This document shows positions 8,111-17,654 of a stretch of DNA of 22,828 bases, piece by piece. Every line of letters begins with the position of its first letter. The first letter of the stretch is position 1. The stretch covers positions 1 to 22,828 of the forward strand of contig CAZOHG010000054.1 of NCBI GenBank assembly GCA_964579725.1. The letters are read 5' to 3'. Below the pieces are notes generated by a model, which searched no databases, was not told the origin of the DNA, and saw nothing but the letters and a program-made list of their open reading frames with translations. Position numbers and translations under genes: made by a program. Origin of the DNA: CAZOHG01 sp964579725 (GTDB lineage: Bacteria > Zhuqueibacterota > JdFR-76 > BMS3Abin05).

Positions 8111-8671
8111 ATGAAACCGGAAAATGTTTTGTCGCTTATTCAATCTCGCTGGAGTCCGCGGAAATTTGCCGACCGGCCGGTGACGGATGCCCAATTGTTT
8201 CATCTCTTTGAAGCGGCGCGGTGGGCGCCATCCAGCTACAACGAACAGCCTTGGATTTTTATCCTCGGACGGAAAGGACACGCCTCCTACCAAAAATTGT
8301 TGTCTTTATTGGTACCAGGAAACGCGTCTTGGGCGAAAACAGCCCCGGTGCTCGTCCTGACGGCGGCGAAGCAATCATTTCACCACAATGGAAAACCGAA
8401 TCGCCACGCTTTTCACGACGTAGGCATGGCCCTGGAAAATCTCATGCTGGCAGCACGGGGGAAAGGACTGTTTACTCACCCGATGGGCGGTTTTTATTTG
8501 GAAAAGGCACGAGACGCTTTACATCTGCCGGAAGGAGTGGAGCCTGTGGCAATGGTAGCTTTGGGTTATTTAGCGGAGGGTGAAGAAGCGGGAAAACGGG
8601 CCCGGCAAGAACTCTCGGAATTTGTGTTTGAAGGCACGTGGGGACAGACTCCCCATTTTTTGAACAAGTAG
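8111..8671 (+). CDS. nitroreductase-family FMN oxidoreductase
   Basis: A 186-residue flavoprotein of the nitroreductase superfamily. The N-terminus carries the FMN phosphate-binding pattern SRWSPRKF (12-19), then ARWAPSSYNEQPW (36-48), another FMN and dimer contact region. Later come HDVGMALENLMLAARGKGL and the closing VAMVALGYLAEGEE, both typical of the family. By family knowledge it uses NAD(P)H to reduce nitro compounds, quinones or other small electrophiles; the true substrate is unknown. Start choice: ATG 8111 has AAAGGA 8-9 nt upstream and gives a usual nitroreductase N-terminus. ATG 8078 has GGAGG only 2 nt away, and GTG 8066 directly follows the rlmH stop. Either would add an unusual Lys-rich leader. 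It follows rlmH by 45 nt and is probably co-transcribed. Confidence 0.85.
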   Translation: MKPENVLSLIQSRWSPRKFADRPVTDAQLFHLFEAARWAPSSYNEQPWIFILGRKGHASYQKLLSLLVPGNASWAKTAPVLVLTAAKQSFHHNGKPNRHAFHDVGMALENLMLAARGKGLFTHPMGGFYLEKARDALHLPEGVEPVAMVALGYLAEGEEAGKRARQELSEFVFEGTWGQTPHFLNK

Positions 8672-8861
8672 ACGCCGGCACGAAAGAACGCCGATTTTGG
8701 ATATCAAGATTTTCCCCCGAGTTCACAGGAGGCCGGGTAGGGGGACACCCTTTCACGGGTGGGCGAAAAGCGAAAAAAAGCAATGTGGGTACAAAATGGG
8801 CTCCGCTCGGGGGTGCGGCTTTTGATTTTCAATAATGGTTGCCTGAAATGGAGGGAAGTCA

Positions 8862-9635
8862 GTGAGGATTGATTTTACAAATCGAGTGGTGGCCATTACC
8901 GGCGCTTCAAGCGGTATTGGGGCAGCGTTGTCTTTGGAATTGGCTCGTCAGGGGACGCGCCTTGCTTTGGTCGGGCGAAACCAAGAACGGCTAAACGCTG
9001 TTCGGGAAAAGGCGAGAACCGCCGGGGCGGAAGCGGAAACCTTTGTTTGTGATGTGACGCAAAGGGCGCAGAACGAAAAAGCCGTGGAGGAAATTCTCCG
9101 GCGGTTTGGCCGAATCGACATTCTTATTTACTCGGCGGGAATAGGTATTCCTACCTTTTACCGGCATTTTGAGAGTCGGCCCATTCGCGCGATTTTCGAA
9201 ACCAACGTGTTAGGCTTTTTGGATTGGCTGGAGTTCGTGCTCCCAACAATGCAGGAGAAAAATTGGGGGTTGATTGTGGCGATTTCCAGTTTGGCCGCTC
9301 ATTTAAGCACCAAACGGACGGCCGGCTACACGGCCAGTAAGGCGGCCCTCAGCAATCTACTTGAGGGAGTTCGAAAGGGGCTGCGGAAATACGGAGTTCG
9401 TGTTTTGACCATTGAGCCGGGTTACATTCGCACGCCAATGACGGCGGACAATCCCAATATGATTTTCCCCATGAACGTGGAAAAAGCCGCCCGAAAAATT
9501 CTGAAAGCTGCGGAATGGGGGAAATCCGTGTACCGTTTCCCGAAAATCCCGGCTTTTGGCGTTCGATTTTGGGAATGCGTGCCGACGAGCTTAAAAAATT
9601 TCATTTTCAAAAGCCAAAAACACATGGGAATTTAA
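8862..9635 (+). CDS. short-chain dehydrogenase/reductase (classical SDR)
   Basis: A 257-residue cytoplasmic oxidoreductase of the classical SDR family. The Rossmann nucleotide motif T13-GASSGIG-20 is intact. D64 in VCDVT would contact adenine, and R39 after the second strand suggests NADP(H) preference. YSAG replaces the usual NNAG at 90-93. N115 (TNV), S142/S143, Y156 and K160 (YTASK) complete the catalytic tetrad. The C-terminus has extra aromatic and basic residues (RFWECVP...NFIFKSQKHMGI), perhaps a membrane-contacting tail as in DltE/YqjQ-like lipid-acting SDRs; that is speculative. The start is GTG at 8862 with GGAGG at 8850-8854 (7-nt spacing), better than any ATG nearby. The 190-nt gap before it lacks a convincing promoter. 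It ends in a terminator. Confidence 0.88.
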   Translation: MRIDFTNRVVAITGASSGIGAALSLELARQGTRLALVGRNQERLNAVREKARTAGAEAETFVCDVTQRAQNEKAVEEILRRFGRIDILIYSAGIGIPTFYRHFESRPIRAIFETNVLGFLDWLEFVLPTMQEKNWGLIVAISSLAAHLSTKRTAGYTASKAALSNLLEGVRKGLRKYGVRVLTIEPGYIRTPMTADNPNMIFPMNVEKAARKILKAAEWGKSVYRFPKIPAFGVRFWECVPTSLKNFIFKSQKHMGI

Positions 9636-9688
9636 GTCAGGGTGACGGAAGGAAAACCACGCACCACTTGAAAATCACCCTGATTTTT
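9634..9688 (+). terminator. intrinsic terminator with long loop after the SDR gene
   Basis: TCAGGGTGA (9637-9645) and TCACCCTGA (9675-9683) are perfect 9-nt reverse complements, extendable to 12 pairs (9634-9645 with 9675-9686, one G-T). A T-run follows at 9684-9688. The loop is about 29 nt, long for a terminator. The left arm starts inside the SDR stop codon. Confidence 0.75.
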
Positions 9689-9734
9689 CCGAACGGATAT
9701 CCTCTCATTTCACGCAAAAAGGAGTGCTCTGTAC

Positions 9735-12700
9735 ATGACAACCGACCAAAATTCTTCCGCAAAAAAAAGCTCCGATGCAGGAAAAAGCGGTTTGCTTCAA
9801 TCTACCCGGTTTTTGTACGGGGTGATTGTTTTTCTGATTTCGGTTATTCTGGCCGGAACTGCTTACTGGTCATTGAGATCTGCTTCCCACAAAAAAGTAA
9901 AAATTACAGATTTCGTTCCGACGGGAGAGGTGCCGCAAACGACAAATTTTACCCTCACTTTCTCACGGGCCATTGTGCCCGATTCCCTGCTCAAGGAACC
10001 GCTTCCAATGAAAGCGCTGCGTTTTACACCCGAACTTCCTGGAGAAGTGCGCTGGATCCGAATCAACACCCTTCGTTTTTACCCGCAGGCGGCGCTGCGT
10101 CCCTCCACCCGCTACAAAATTCAGATTAATGAAAAGTGGTTGAAACAACTCGGTTTTGTTTTAACCGGCAAAAAAATCTTTTCTTGTCACACCCAGCCGC
10201 TCCAGGTAAAACAACTGTTTTTTAGCTGGACATACAACCGAAAAAAAACGGGCAGGGTGCGGCTAAAGGGGACGGTTCGGTTCAATTACATCGTAAAACC
10301 GGCGCAATTTTCGCAAAGTCTGATCCTCAAACTTGAAAAAGGGAACAGGATTCCCGTTAAAATAAAAACCACACAACCGGCCAGGGAAATTGTCTTTTTG
10401 TCAGGGGATTTGACCATCCCCCTAAAATCCCGCAAAATAACGGTGCGTGTGCGTCAAGGGTTGACGTGCGTGGGGGGAGAATTGGGTTTGCCCGAAGATT
10501 TCGTCAAAACAGTAACCCTTCGAAAAAGACAAGAATTTCACGTAAATGTCTGTTCCGCGCAAATTTTCCCCGGCGGACGATTTGAAATAACGGTGACATT
10601 CAATCAACCCGTTTCCGTTGACCAGATCAAGCCCTTTATTTCGATTTCGCCCAGCGTTGATTTTCGCCTTGAGGAAGGCGGAGAAACCGTGCACATTTCA
10701 GGGCCTTTTTCAAAAGAAACGGCCTACCTTTTGACACTCAAAAAAGGGCTGCCTTCGCTCGAGGGCGGTAAGCTAAGGCAAAAGTTTGAACAAACCCTTG
10801 TTTTTAAATCGGTTCGTTTGGAGCCGCAAATTTCCTGGACTGGCAGCGGGTATTATTTAAGCCGAAAAGGGCACCTGAACCTTGGACTGGAAACCGTGAA
10901 CATTTCTCATGTTTCCATTCGGGTAGAAAAGGTGTACCTTAACAATTTGGTTTACCTGCTTTCGCAAGTAGACAATTTGGCCAGTCAGTCGGATTACTGG
11001 TTTTCGAGTCGGGAGCTGGGCAAAACCATCGCCGAAATGGACACGGTCGTGGCACTTCGCCAAAACCAGAGTGTGGTGACCCCGATTTCTGCGGAAAAAT
11101 TTTTAAAGGGCCGACGCAACGGGATTTTCAAATTTACGGCCTGGCCTACGGAAAGGGGGTGGTCTCGAGCGATCCGCTGGGTGCTGGCCACGGACATGGG
11201 AATTTTGGCCAAGCGGGCGGGGGATGCCCTGTGGGTGTGGGTCAATTCGATCGCCACGCTTAATCCGGTGGCCGACGCTGAAGTCAAATTGTACAGCCGG
11301 AACAATCAGGTGCTCCTTTCCGGGACAACCAATTCTCAAGGGGTTGTGATTTTTCGCCACTACAAAACGGCGACGGAAGGATTTGAGCCCTTCGTTTTAA
11401 CGGCGTCCACGCCAAACGATTTTTCTTTTCTATCACTTTTGAATGGACGCATTCCGATTTCGGATTTTGACGTGGGAGGTTTAGTGCCGCTGAAAAACGG
11501 GTACGCTGCCTATTTGTACCCCGAAAGAGACATTTACCGTCCGGGAGAGACCGTTCATCTGGCAGTGGTGGTGCGCGATGCCGACCAAAAGGTGCCGGAG
11601 CCGTTTCCGGTACGTTTGCGCATTTTGAGTCCGGGTGCCCGCTTGGTTGACGAACAAAAATCAACCCTGAATGAGCAGGGTGGAACGGCTTTCAATGTAA
11701 AGATTCCTCGCTACCTGCCAACCGGTCGGTATTTGGCGCGACTGTATTTGACCGACAAACAAGCAATTGGAGAGACCTTTTTTCATGTGGAAGAATTTTT
11801 ACCCGATCGAATGAAAGTAACCGTTCAAACCGACCGCGCTTTTTATTTTCCCGGTCAAAAAATAAAAATAGCCGTGGAAGCCCACACACTTTTTGGAACC
11901 CCGGCGGCCAATCGAATAGTCCGTGCCAGCCTTACGCTGGAAAAGGCGCCTTTCCTTCCCAAAATGTGGCGTTCTTTCACATTTAAGGATGCGCGCAAAA
12001 CGTTTAAAAAGACAGTGCACAAATTTCGCGAAACGCGTCTGAATGCCAAAGGCGGTGTGAATCTGGTCTGGCAATTGCCCGATTCCCTTTCTTCCCCAGC
12101 GGGTCTAAAAGCCGTGATTTCGGCCACGGTTTTGGAGCCGGGTGGGCGGGCTGTTACGCGCTTGAAAATGGTACCCGTACATCCAGCCGCTGTGTACGTG
12201 GGACTTAAGCAAGTCAATGAAGGGTACGCCGCCCCCAATAAGGATTTTTACTTTGAAGCACTGATTCTCAATCCGCAGCAAAAGGTGGTGCCGGGACGAA
12301 AATTACGGGTCGATTTGTACCGCGTGATTTGGGAAAGTGTTGCCAGAAGCAGCTCCTATTCGGGTATGCGGTACCAGTCGGTTTCCCGCGCGCTGCTTGT
12401 CAACACATTTTACACCAAATCACAAGGAAAACCGGTTCGGTTTGCCGTCAAACCGAATGTTTACGGTGACTTTCGGGTTGTGGTCACGGACGAGGCTTCC
12501 GGAGCGGCAGCAAGCGCGGATTTTTACTCAGCGGGTTGGGGCTACGTTCCGTGGGCAATGGGACACCCTGGACGCATTGAATTGGAAATGGACAAAAAGA
12601 GCTACCAACCGGGAGAAGAGGCCAAGGTGCTGGTCCGGTCTCCCATTGGGGGAAGGCTTTTACTGACCGTTGAAGGCGAGGGCATTTACAGTCAGCATGT

Positions 12701-15203
12701 TTACCAAATGAAAAAGAACACCGCTGAAATTTCGGTGCCGGTAGAGGCGCGTTTCAAGCCGAATGTGTACATTTCCGCCCACATTATTCGATCACCTTTG
12801 AAGAAAAAGGACAAATTACCAATTAGAGCCTTTGGCGTGGCGCCTTTGTTTGTCAGCACAAAAACAAATCGGTTGGAAATCAGCCTGAACGCCCCGAAAA
12901 AGATGCGACCCGGGAGAAAACTTCCGATTTCTTTTCAGGTGAGGAATGCAAAGGGAACCATTTACGCCACTGTCGCCGTGGTCGACGAAGGGATTTGCCA
13001 GCTAACCGATTTCAAAACCCCCGACCCAATGGCCTTTTTCTTCGGAAAGCGAAAACTGACGGTGGATTCCTACGATCTCTACGGCAACATTTTGCCCGAA
13101 GTGAAGGGGGCTTCTTCCCCCTCCGGCGGATTGGCGTTGCAGGCAAAGCGGCATCTTACGTTGGTGCACGTGAAACGGGTAAAACCGGTTGTGTTTTGGT
13201 CCGGTCTGCTGAAACTGGATTCGGAAGGAAGGGGACAGGTCACCTTTAAAATTCCGGAAATGAACGGTTCACTGCGAATCATGGTCGTGGCGTTTTCGGG
13301 CAGCCATTTTGGGAATCTGACTCAACAGGTGTTGGTGCGAAATCCGATTGTAGTCACCCCCACCTTTCCGCGATTTCTGGCACGCCAGGACGACGCAGTT
13401 ATTCCGGTCAGTGTTTTAAACGGCACGGGAAAGAAAGCACAATTTACGGTGAGATTGACGTCAAAGGGGCCGGTTCGCGTAGCTAAGCCCCAACAGGAGC
13501 TTCAAATTCCGGCAGGCAAAGAAAAAACCGCTTACTTCGAGGTCTCCGCCGGAAAAACCTTCGGAAAGGCTTCATTTTTGGTGCAGGTAACGGGTGGGGG
13601 CGAAAAGACGGCGCTGCCGGTGGAACTTCCGGTACGTCCGGCCACGCGGTTGACTACCCTTAGCGGAAACGGGGTGGTTCATCCCAACAAACCGGCTGTC
13701 CTGCACTTCAACCCAAATTTTCTAACGGGCACGGCGCGGTATTCGCTTGTGGTCTCAGGCTTTCCCACGGTAAAATTGGGCGAAAGTCTGCGCTTTTTAT
13801 TGCACTACCCGTACGGCTGCGCCGAACAGACGGTTTCCGGCCTTTTCCCCCTTTTGTATTTTAAGGATTTGGCTCAATCGGTTGCGCCGGAATTATTTGA
13901 GCACAGTAGCGCTGACTATTTTATTGGGGAGGGGATTTTAAAGTTAGAACGCTTGCAAACACCGCAGGGGCAGTTCAGCTACTGGCCGGGTACCGACAAC
14001 GTAAATAAATGGGCCAGTGTCTACGTCTCTCATTTTTTGGTGGAAGCCAAAAAGTTGGGGTATGCCGTTCCGGACGAAGTTTACCGCAAAATGTTAAAAG
14101 GATTGAAAACCGTGGCGCAGGGGTACACTCAAAACGATCGGCGGGTGTACGAGCGCGCTGCGTACGCCTGCTACGTGCTTGCTCTGGCCGGACGTCCCCA
14201 GCGGGGCAGCATGAATTATTTGAAAAACAATGGGATCGACCAATTGCCTCCTGACGGCCGATTTTTTCTCGCCGGCGCTTTTTCGCTAATTGGAGATGTT
14301 CAGACGGCACACCGACTTTTGCCAAAACAAATCGCAGCGCCTTCAGAGCACCGGCGGCAAAGCGGCGCCAATTTTTATTCCGACGTACGGGCGGAAGCGG
14401 TCATGTTGTTGGTTTTGGAACAGATCGAACCGGACAGCCCGGTTCTGCCGAATCTAATTCGCTCTCTTTTTAAAAAGCGAAATCGGTTCAATCGGTGGTA
14501 CACCACGCAGGAAAATGCCTTTGCGCTTCTCGCTTTGGGGAAGGCATTGCATAACCGGGCACCCGCCAACTTTACCGGAACCGTCACGGTGGACGGCCAG
14601 GTACTGGGAAAATTCGGTACGAAAGAAGCACGATTTTCGGGAAAAAATTGGGCGGGAAAAACGGTGCAAATCACCACCAAGGGAACCGGTTCCTGTTACT
14701 ACTACTGGCGGGCCAGCGGCATGTCCACCAAACGCAATTTCCCCGAAAAGGACCACGACCTCATTGTTCGTCGCACCTATTTAACGGAAGATGGCAAGCC
14801 GATTCCCTACAATACGCTGACGCAAGGGGATTTGGTTGTGGCGGAAATTTCCCTCAAATCACCGTTTCGAGCCCTTCAGAATGTGGCCGTCGTGGACCTT
14901 CTGCCTGCCGGTCTGGAAATCGAAAATCCGCGCCTCCAATCGCGCGAAGCCATTCACTGGATTGGAAAAAACGTCCTGACCCCAAAATATCTGGACATTC
15001 GGGACGACCGATTGCAGATTTTTGTGGATTTAAGGCGCAACACCGTTCAGAAATTTTATTACGCGCTGCGAGCCGTTACCGAGGGGAAATTTTTTCTGCC
15101 CGCGGTTCAGGCGGAAGCCATGTACGTCCCCGAAATCAATTCCGCCGCCTCAAGCGGACAAATGCGGGTGGTCGGCGCTTCGCCAAAGGCAAACGGGAAT
15201 TAA
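9735..15203 (+). CDS. bacterial alpha-2-macroglobulin, membrane-anchored, thioester-containing
   Basis: An 1822-residue periplasmic protease trap of the YfhM/ECAM type. After a short cytoplasmic start, residues about 27-46 form one transmembrane anchor; no lipobox cysteine is seen, unlike the lipoprotein form in E. coli. Beta-sandwich Ig/MG domains fill the N-terminal two thirds, including the MG2-like YPERDIYRPGETVH at about 595. The hallmark region FWSGLLKLDSEGRGQV lies near 1153. The thioester motif is C1362-A-E-Q1365 within YPYGCAEQT, followed by the alpha-helical toroid (to about 1600). A C-terminal MG10-like domain follows, with RDDRLQIFVDL and VQAEAMYVPE. Family knowledge: cleavage of a bait region lets the thioester bond the attacking protease. 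The ATG has AAGGAG 10 nt upstream. pbpC begins one base after the stop, the widespread A2M-PbpC operon. It is somewhat longer than the E. coli protein. Confidence 0.93.
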   Translation: MTTDQNSSAKKSSDAGKSGLLQSTRFLYGVIVFLISVILAGTAYWSLRSASHKKVKITDFVPTGEVPQTTNFTLTFSRAIVPDSLLKEPLPMKALRFTPELPGEVRWIRINTLRFYPQAALRPSTRYKIQINEKWLKQLGFVLTGKKIFSCHTQPLQVKQLFFSWTYNRKKTGRVRLKGTVRFNYIVKPAQFSQSLILKLEKGNRIPVKIKTTQPAREIVFLSGDLTIPLKSRKITVRVRQGLTCVGGELGLPEDFVKTVTLRKRQEFHVNVCSAQIFPGGRFEITVTFNQPVSVDQIKPFISISPSVDFRLEEGGETVHISGPFSKETAYLLTLKKGLPSLEGGKLRQKFEQTLVFKSVRLEPQISWTGSGYYLSRKGHLNLGLETVNISHVSIRVEKVYLNNLVYLLSQVDNLASQSDYWFSSRELGKTIAEMDTVVALRQNQSVVTPISAEKFLKGRRNGIFKFTAWPTERGWSRAIRWVLATDMGILAKRAGDALWVWVNSIATLNPVADAEVKLYSRNNQVLLSGTTNSQGVVIFRHYKTATEGFEPFVLTASTPNDFSFLSLLNGRIPISDFDVGGLVPLKNGYAAYLYPERDIYRPGETVHLAVVVRDADQKVPEPFPVRLRILSPGARLVDEQKSTLNEQGGTAFNVKIPRYLPTGRYLARLYLTDKQAIGETFFHVEEFLPDRMKVTVQTDRAFYFPGQKIKIAVEAHTLFGTPAANRIVRASLTLEKAPFLPKMWRSFTFKDARKTFKKTVHKFRETRLNAKGGVNLVWQLPDSLSSPAGLKAVISATVLEPGGRAVTRLKMVPVHPAAVYVGLKQVNEGYAAPNKDFYFEALILNPQQKVVPGRKLRVDLYRVIWESVARSSSYSGMRYQSVSRALLVNTFYTKSQGKPVRFAVKPNVYGDFRVVVTDEASGAAASADFYSAGWGYVPWAMGHPGRIELEMDKKSYQPGEEAKVLVRSPIGGRLLLTVEGEGIYSQHVYQMKKNTAEISVPVEARFKPNVYISAHIIRSPLKKKDKLPIRAFGVAPLFVSTKTNRLEISLNAPKKMRPGRKLPISFQVRNAKGTIYATVAVVDEGICQLTDFKTPDPMAFFFGKRKLTVDSYDLYGNILPEVKGASSPSGGLALQAKRHLTLVHVKRVKPVVFWSGLLKLDSEGRGQVTFKIPEMNGSLRIMVVAFSGSHFGNLTQQVLVRNPIVVTPTFPRFLARQDDAVIPVSVLNGTGKKAQFTVRLTSKGPVRVAKPQQELQIPAGKEKTAYFEVSAGKTFGKASFLVQVTGGGEKTALPVELPVRPATRLTTLSGNGVVHPNKPAVLHFNPNFLTGTARYSLVVSGFPTVKLGESLRFLLHYPYGCAEQTVSGLFPLLYFKDLAQSVAPELFEHSSADYFIGEGILKLERLQTPQGQFSYWPGTDNVNKWASVYVSHFLVEAKKLGYAVPDEVYRKMLKGLKTVAQGYTQNDRRVYERAAYACYVLALAGRPQRGSMNYLKNNGIDQLPPDGRFFLAGAFSLIGDVQTAHRLLPKQIAAPSEHRRQSGANFYSDVRAEAVMLLVLEQIEPDSPVLPNLIRSLFKKRNRFNRWYTTQENAFALLALGKALHNRAPANFTGTVTVDGQVLGKFGTKEARFSGKNWAGKTVQITTKGTGSCYYYWRASGMSTKRNFPEKDHDLIVRRTYLTEDGKPIPYNTLTQGDLVVAEISLKSPFRALQNVAVVDLLPAGLEIENPRLQSREAIHWIGKNVLTPKYLDIRDDRLQIFVDLRRNTVQKFYYALRAVTEGKFFLPAVQAEAMYVPEINSAASSGQMRVVGASPKANGN

Positions 15204-15204
15204 A

Positions 15205-17580
15205 ATGGACGCCGGTAGGTTTTCAAAATCGGGTCAAATTCAATTGATTTCCCAGAAGACAACATTCGGGATTCTGGTGGTTTCAGAGCGTCTGTTGTGG
15301 GCCGCTGCGGCGGCAGTAGCCCTTTTTCTTGCACTGGACTTTTTGTTTCCTCTGCCGAAAGAAAAATTGCACCTGCCCGGTTCACCGGTTGTTTTGGATC
15401 GTCAGGGGAGGCTGCTCAAGGTCTACCTGGCACCGGACGACCGTTGGCGAATTTCCGTGACCGACTCCCTGCTTTCACCTCTTCTGGTAAAATGCGTTTT
15501 AGGGTACGAAGACCGGCAGTTTTACCACCATCCCGGGGTTAATCCGATTTCTATTTTGCGGGCGGCGTGGGTGGATTTTCGCGCGCACCGCATTTTGCAG
15601 GGGGGCTCCACGCTCACCATGCAAGTGGCCCGTCTCATGCAGCCGCGGCGCCGTACGCTTTGGGCAAAAACTGTTGAGTTATTCAGAGCTTTGCAATTGG
15701 AGCTCCATTTTTCCAAAAAGCAAATTCTGACTGACTATTTCAATCTGGCCCCTTACGGTGGAAATATTGTGGGTGTGGGGGCCGCCTCGTATCTCTACTT
15801 TCGGAAGAATCCCAGACAGTTGTCACTGGCTGAGGCGGCTTTGTTAGCCGCAATTCCCAGGGCACCGACCACACTTCGCCCCGACCGTTTCCCGCAAAAG
15901 GCAGCCGCAGCGCGAAAAAGAGTGCTGACTCGCTTACTTCGCCACGGCGATTTGTCCTTGGAGGCCTGGCGGGAAGCTGTCAACGAGCCGATTCCCACCA
16001 AAAGGCTTGCGGCACCCAATCGGGCTCCCCACTTTTGCGATTATCTGGTGCGAAAATTTCCAAACCAGGAACGATTGTTTTCAACCCTTGACTTTCATTT
16101 GCAAATTAGGGTGGAAAAGATTGTGAAGGCGTATGTGCAACCATTGCGTCGCAGGGGAATCATGAATGCAGCCGTGGTGGTTATTTCCAATCGGGACAAA
16201 TCTGTCCGGGCTTTTGTGGGGTCGTATGATTACCACGACAAGGCTCACCAGGGCGAAGTGGACGGAGCACTTGCCCCGCGTTCGCCGGGTTCCACGCTTA
16301 AGCCCTTTGTGTACGCTTTGGCTTTGGATAGGGGGGTAATCTCGGAAAAAAGCTTGCTCTTTGACGGTCCTGTAGACTATTCCAACTACCGGCCGGTCAA
16401 TTACGACGCCACTTACCACGGGCCTGTAACGGCACGGCAGGCCCTGATTCACTCCTACAACGTTCCGGCCGTCAAATTGTACGCGCGCCTGCGGGAACAC
16501 GGTTTGTACCAATTTCTGAAAAAAGCGGGGGTAACCACTCTTAACGGGGGTAAATGGCATTACGGTCTGTCCCTTGTGTTGGGCGGATGTTCCGTCACTC
16601 TTCTGGAACTCACCAATTTGTATTCCGGATTGGCCAACGGCGGTCGATTCGGTCCTGTGCGGGTAGTGAAGTCGGAAAGACAAACCAGGGGGGATTCCCT
16701 GTTGAGTAGGGGAGCCGTTTTTATTGTGTCGGAAATTCTGAGCGACCTAAAGCGTCCCGATTTGCCCGCCGTGTGGGAATCAGCAGTCAATGTGCCCAAA
16801 ATAGCGTGGAAAACAGGGACATCTTACGGCCACCACGATGCGTGGAGCGTGGGGTACAATCCGCTTTACACCGTTGGTGTTTGGGTCGGGAATTTCGACA
16901 ACAAGGGAGTCCCTGAATTGGCGGGGGCGCGTTCGGCTGCACCTATTTTACTGGCTATTTTTCAAGCTCTTGCCGGTCAGGGGACTCACCTGCTCTGGTT
17001 CCGAAAACCCAAATCGGTTGGCGTTCGGAAGGTGTGTGCTGTTAGCGGAATGGTCCCCAACAACAACTGTCCCGCCACAGTGGATGAGCTTTATTTGCCG
17101 GGAATTTCCCCTTCCCAAATGTGTACGCTTCACCAAAAAATTTTAGTGGACAGAGCAACGGGCACACGGTTGTGTTCCTTTTGTCAACAAGGAAGAACGT
17201 ACGACGTGAAAGTACTAACCCTTTGGCCGCCGGAAATCGCTTCTTGGTTTCGAGAAAACGGCGTTCCGGTCGATCGAATTCCGCCCCATTTTGCTAGGTG
17301 CCCCCGATTCATTGGAGGCCAAAAACCGAAGATTGAATCGCCAGCGGAGGGAGCCGAGTACTTTATTCGGACTTCGGCGCCCCTGCAATACCAGAAAATT
17401 TTGCTGAAGGCCTCTGTTGCCGGAGACGTGGCCAGGATTTTTTGGTTTTTAGATGGCCGTCTCATTTACTCGGGATCACCGGCACATCCCAATTTCATTC
17501 AACCCGTTCGGGGAAACCACCGAATGGTCTGTTTGGACGACCAGGGGCGGTCGAGTGAGATTCGGTTTGTGGTGAAATAA
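15205..17580 (+). CDS. pbpC: penicillin-binding protein 1C (bifunctional peptidoglycan synthase)
   Basis: A 791-residue inner-membrane enzyme with one N-terminal anchor (about 29-50). The GT51 glycosyltransferase domain has catalytic E102 in the E-D-R-Q-F-Y-x-H-x-G motif and GGSTLTMQ. The transpeptidase domain has all three motifs: S363-T-L-K366 (active-site Ser), S417-Y-N419, and K536-T-G-T539. The Cys-bearing linker (VCAVSGMVPNNNCP, MCTLHQK) and a C-terminal beta domain (about 700-791, ending RSSEIRFVVK) are typical of the PbpC subfamily (BiPBP_C). It should polymerise lipid II and cross-link strands in the periplasm, although the E. coli homolog has only weak transpeptidase function. Pairing with the macroglobulin gene suggests joint wall repair and protease defence after envelope breach (a known proposal for this pair). 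It is co-transcribed with A2M. The ribosome site (CGGGAAT) is weak, consistent with translational coupling. Confidence 0.95.
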   Translation: MDAGRFSKSGQIQLISQKTTFGILVVSERLLWAAAAAVALFLALDFLFPLPKEKLHLPGSPVVLDRQGRLLKVYLAPDDRWRISVTDSLLSPLLVKCVLGYEDRQFYHHPGVNPISILRAAWVDFRAHRILQGGSTLTMQVARLMQPRRRTLWAKTVELFRALQLELHFSKKQILTDYFNLAPYGGNIVGVGAASYLYFRKNPRQLSLAEAALLAAIPRAPTTLRPDRFPQKAAAARKRVLTRLLRHGDLSLEAWREAVNEPIPTKRLAAPNRAPHFCDYLVRKFPNQERLFSTLDFHLQIRVEKIVKAYVQPLRRRGIMNAAVVVISNRDKSVRAFVGSYDYHDKAHQGEVDGALAPRSPGSTLKPFVYALALDRGVISEKSLLFDGPVDYSNYRPVNYDATYHGPVTARQALIHSYNVPAVKLYARLREHGLYQFLKKAGVTTLNGGKWHYGLSLVLGGCSVTLLELTNLYSGLANGGRFGPVRVVKSERQTRGDSLLSRGAVFIVSEILSDLKRPDLPAVWESAVNVPKIAWKTGTSYGHHDAWSVGYNPLYTVGVWVGNFDNKGVPELAGARSAAPILLAIFQALAGQGTHLLWFRKPKSVGVRKVCAVSGMVPNNNCPATVDELYLPGISPSQMCTLHQKILVDRATGTRLCSFCQQGRTYDVKVLTLWPPEIASWFRENGVPVDRIPPHFARCPRFIGGQKPKIESPAEGAEYFIRTSAPLQYQKILLKASVAGDVARIFWFLDGRLIYSGSPAHPNFIQPVRGNHRMVCLDDQGRSSEIRFVVK

Positions 17581-17615
17581 CCGGCGACAATCAAACAACC
17601 CGATTCGAAGTGCCA

Positions 17616-17646
17616 AAAAGCCCTTCCTTTTGGGGGAAGGGCTTTT
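17616..17646. terminator. bidirectional intrinsic terminator
   Basis: AAAAGCCCTTCC (17616-17627) pairs perfectly with GGAAGGGCTTTT (17635-17646) around a 7-nt loop. The A-run on one side and T-run on the other make it work on both strands. It sits between the pbpC stop (17580) and the stop of the convergent M1 gene (17655), serving both. Confidence 0.9.
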
Positions 17647-17654
17647 CGGTAAAA

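Noticed and set aside
8803..8823. CCGC...GCGG followed by CTTTT between the nitroreductase and SDR genes as a terminator.
   Set aside because: The stem is only 4 bp and the T-run is short and interrupted.
8638..8835. Open frame of 65 codons overlapping the nitroreductase end and the following gap.
   Set aside because: No ribosome site, no recognisable motif, and a third of it lies in another frame of a real gene.
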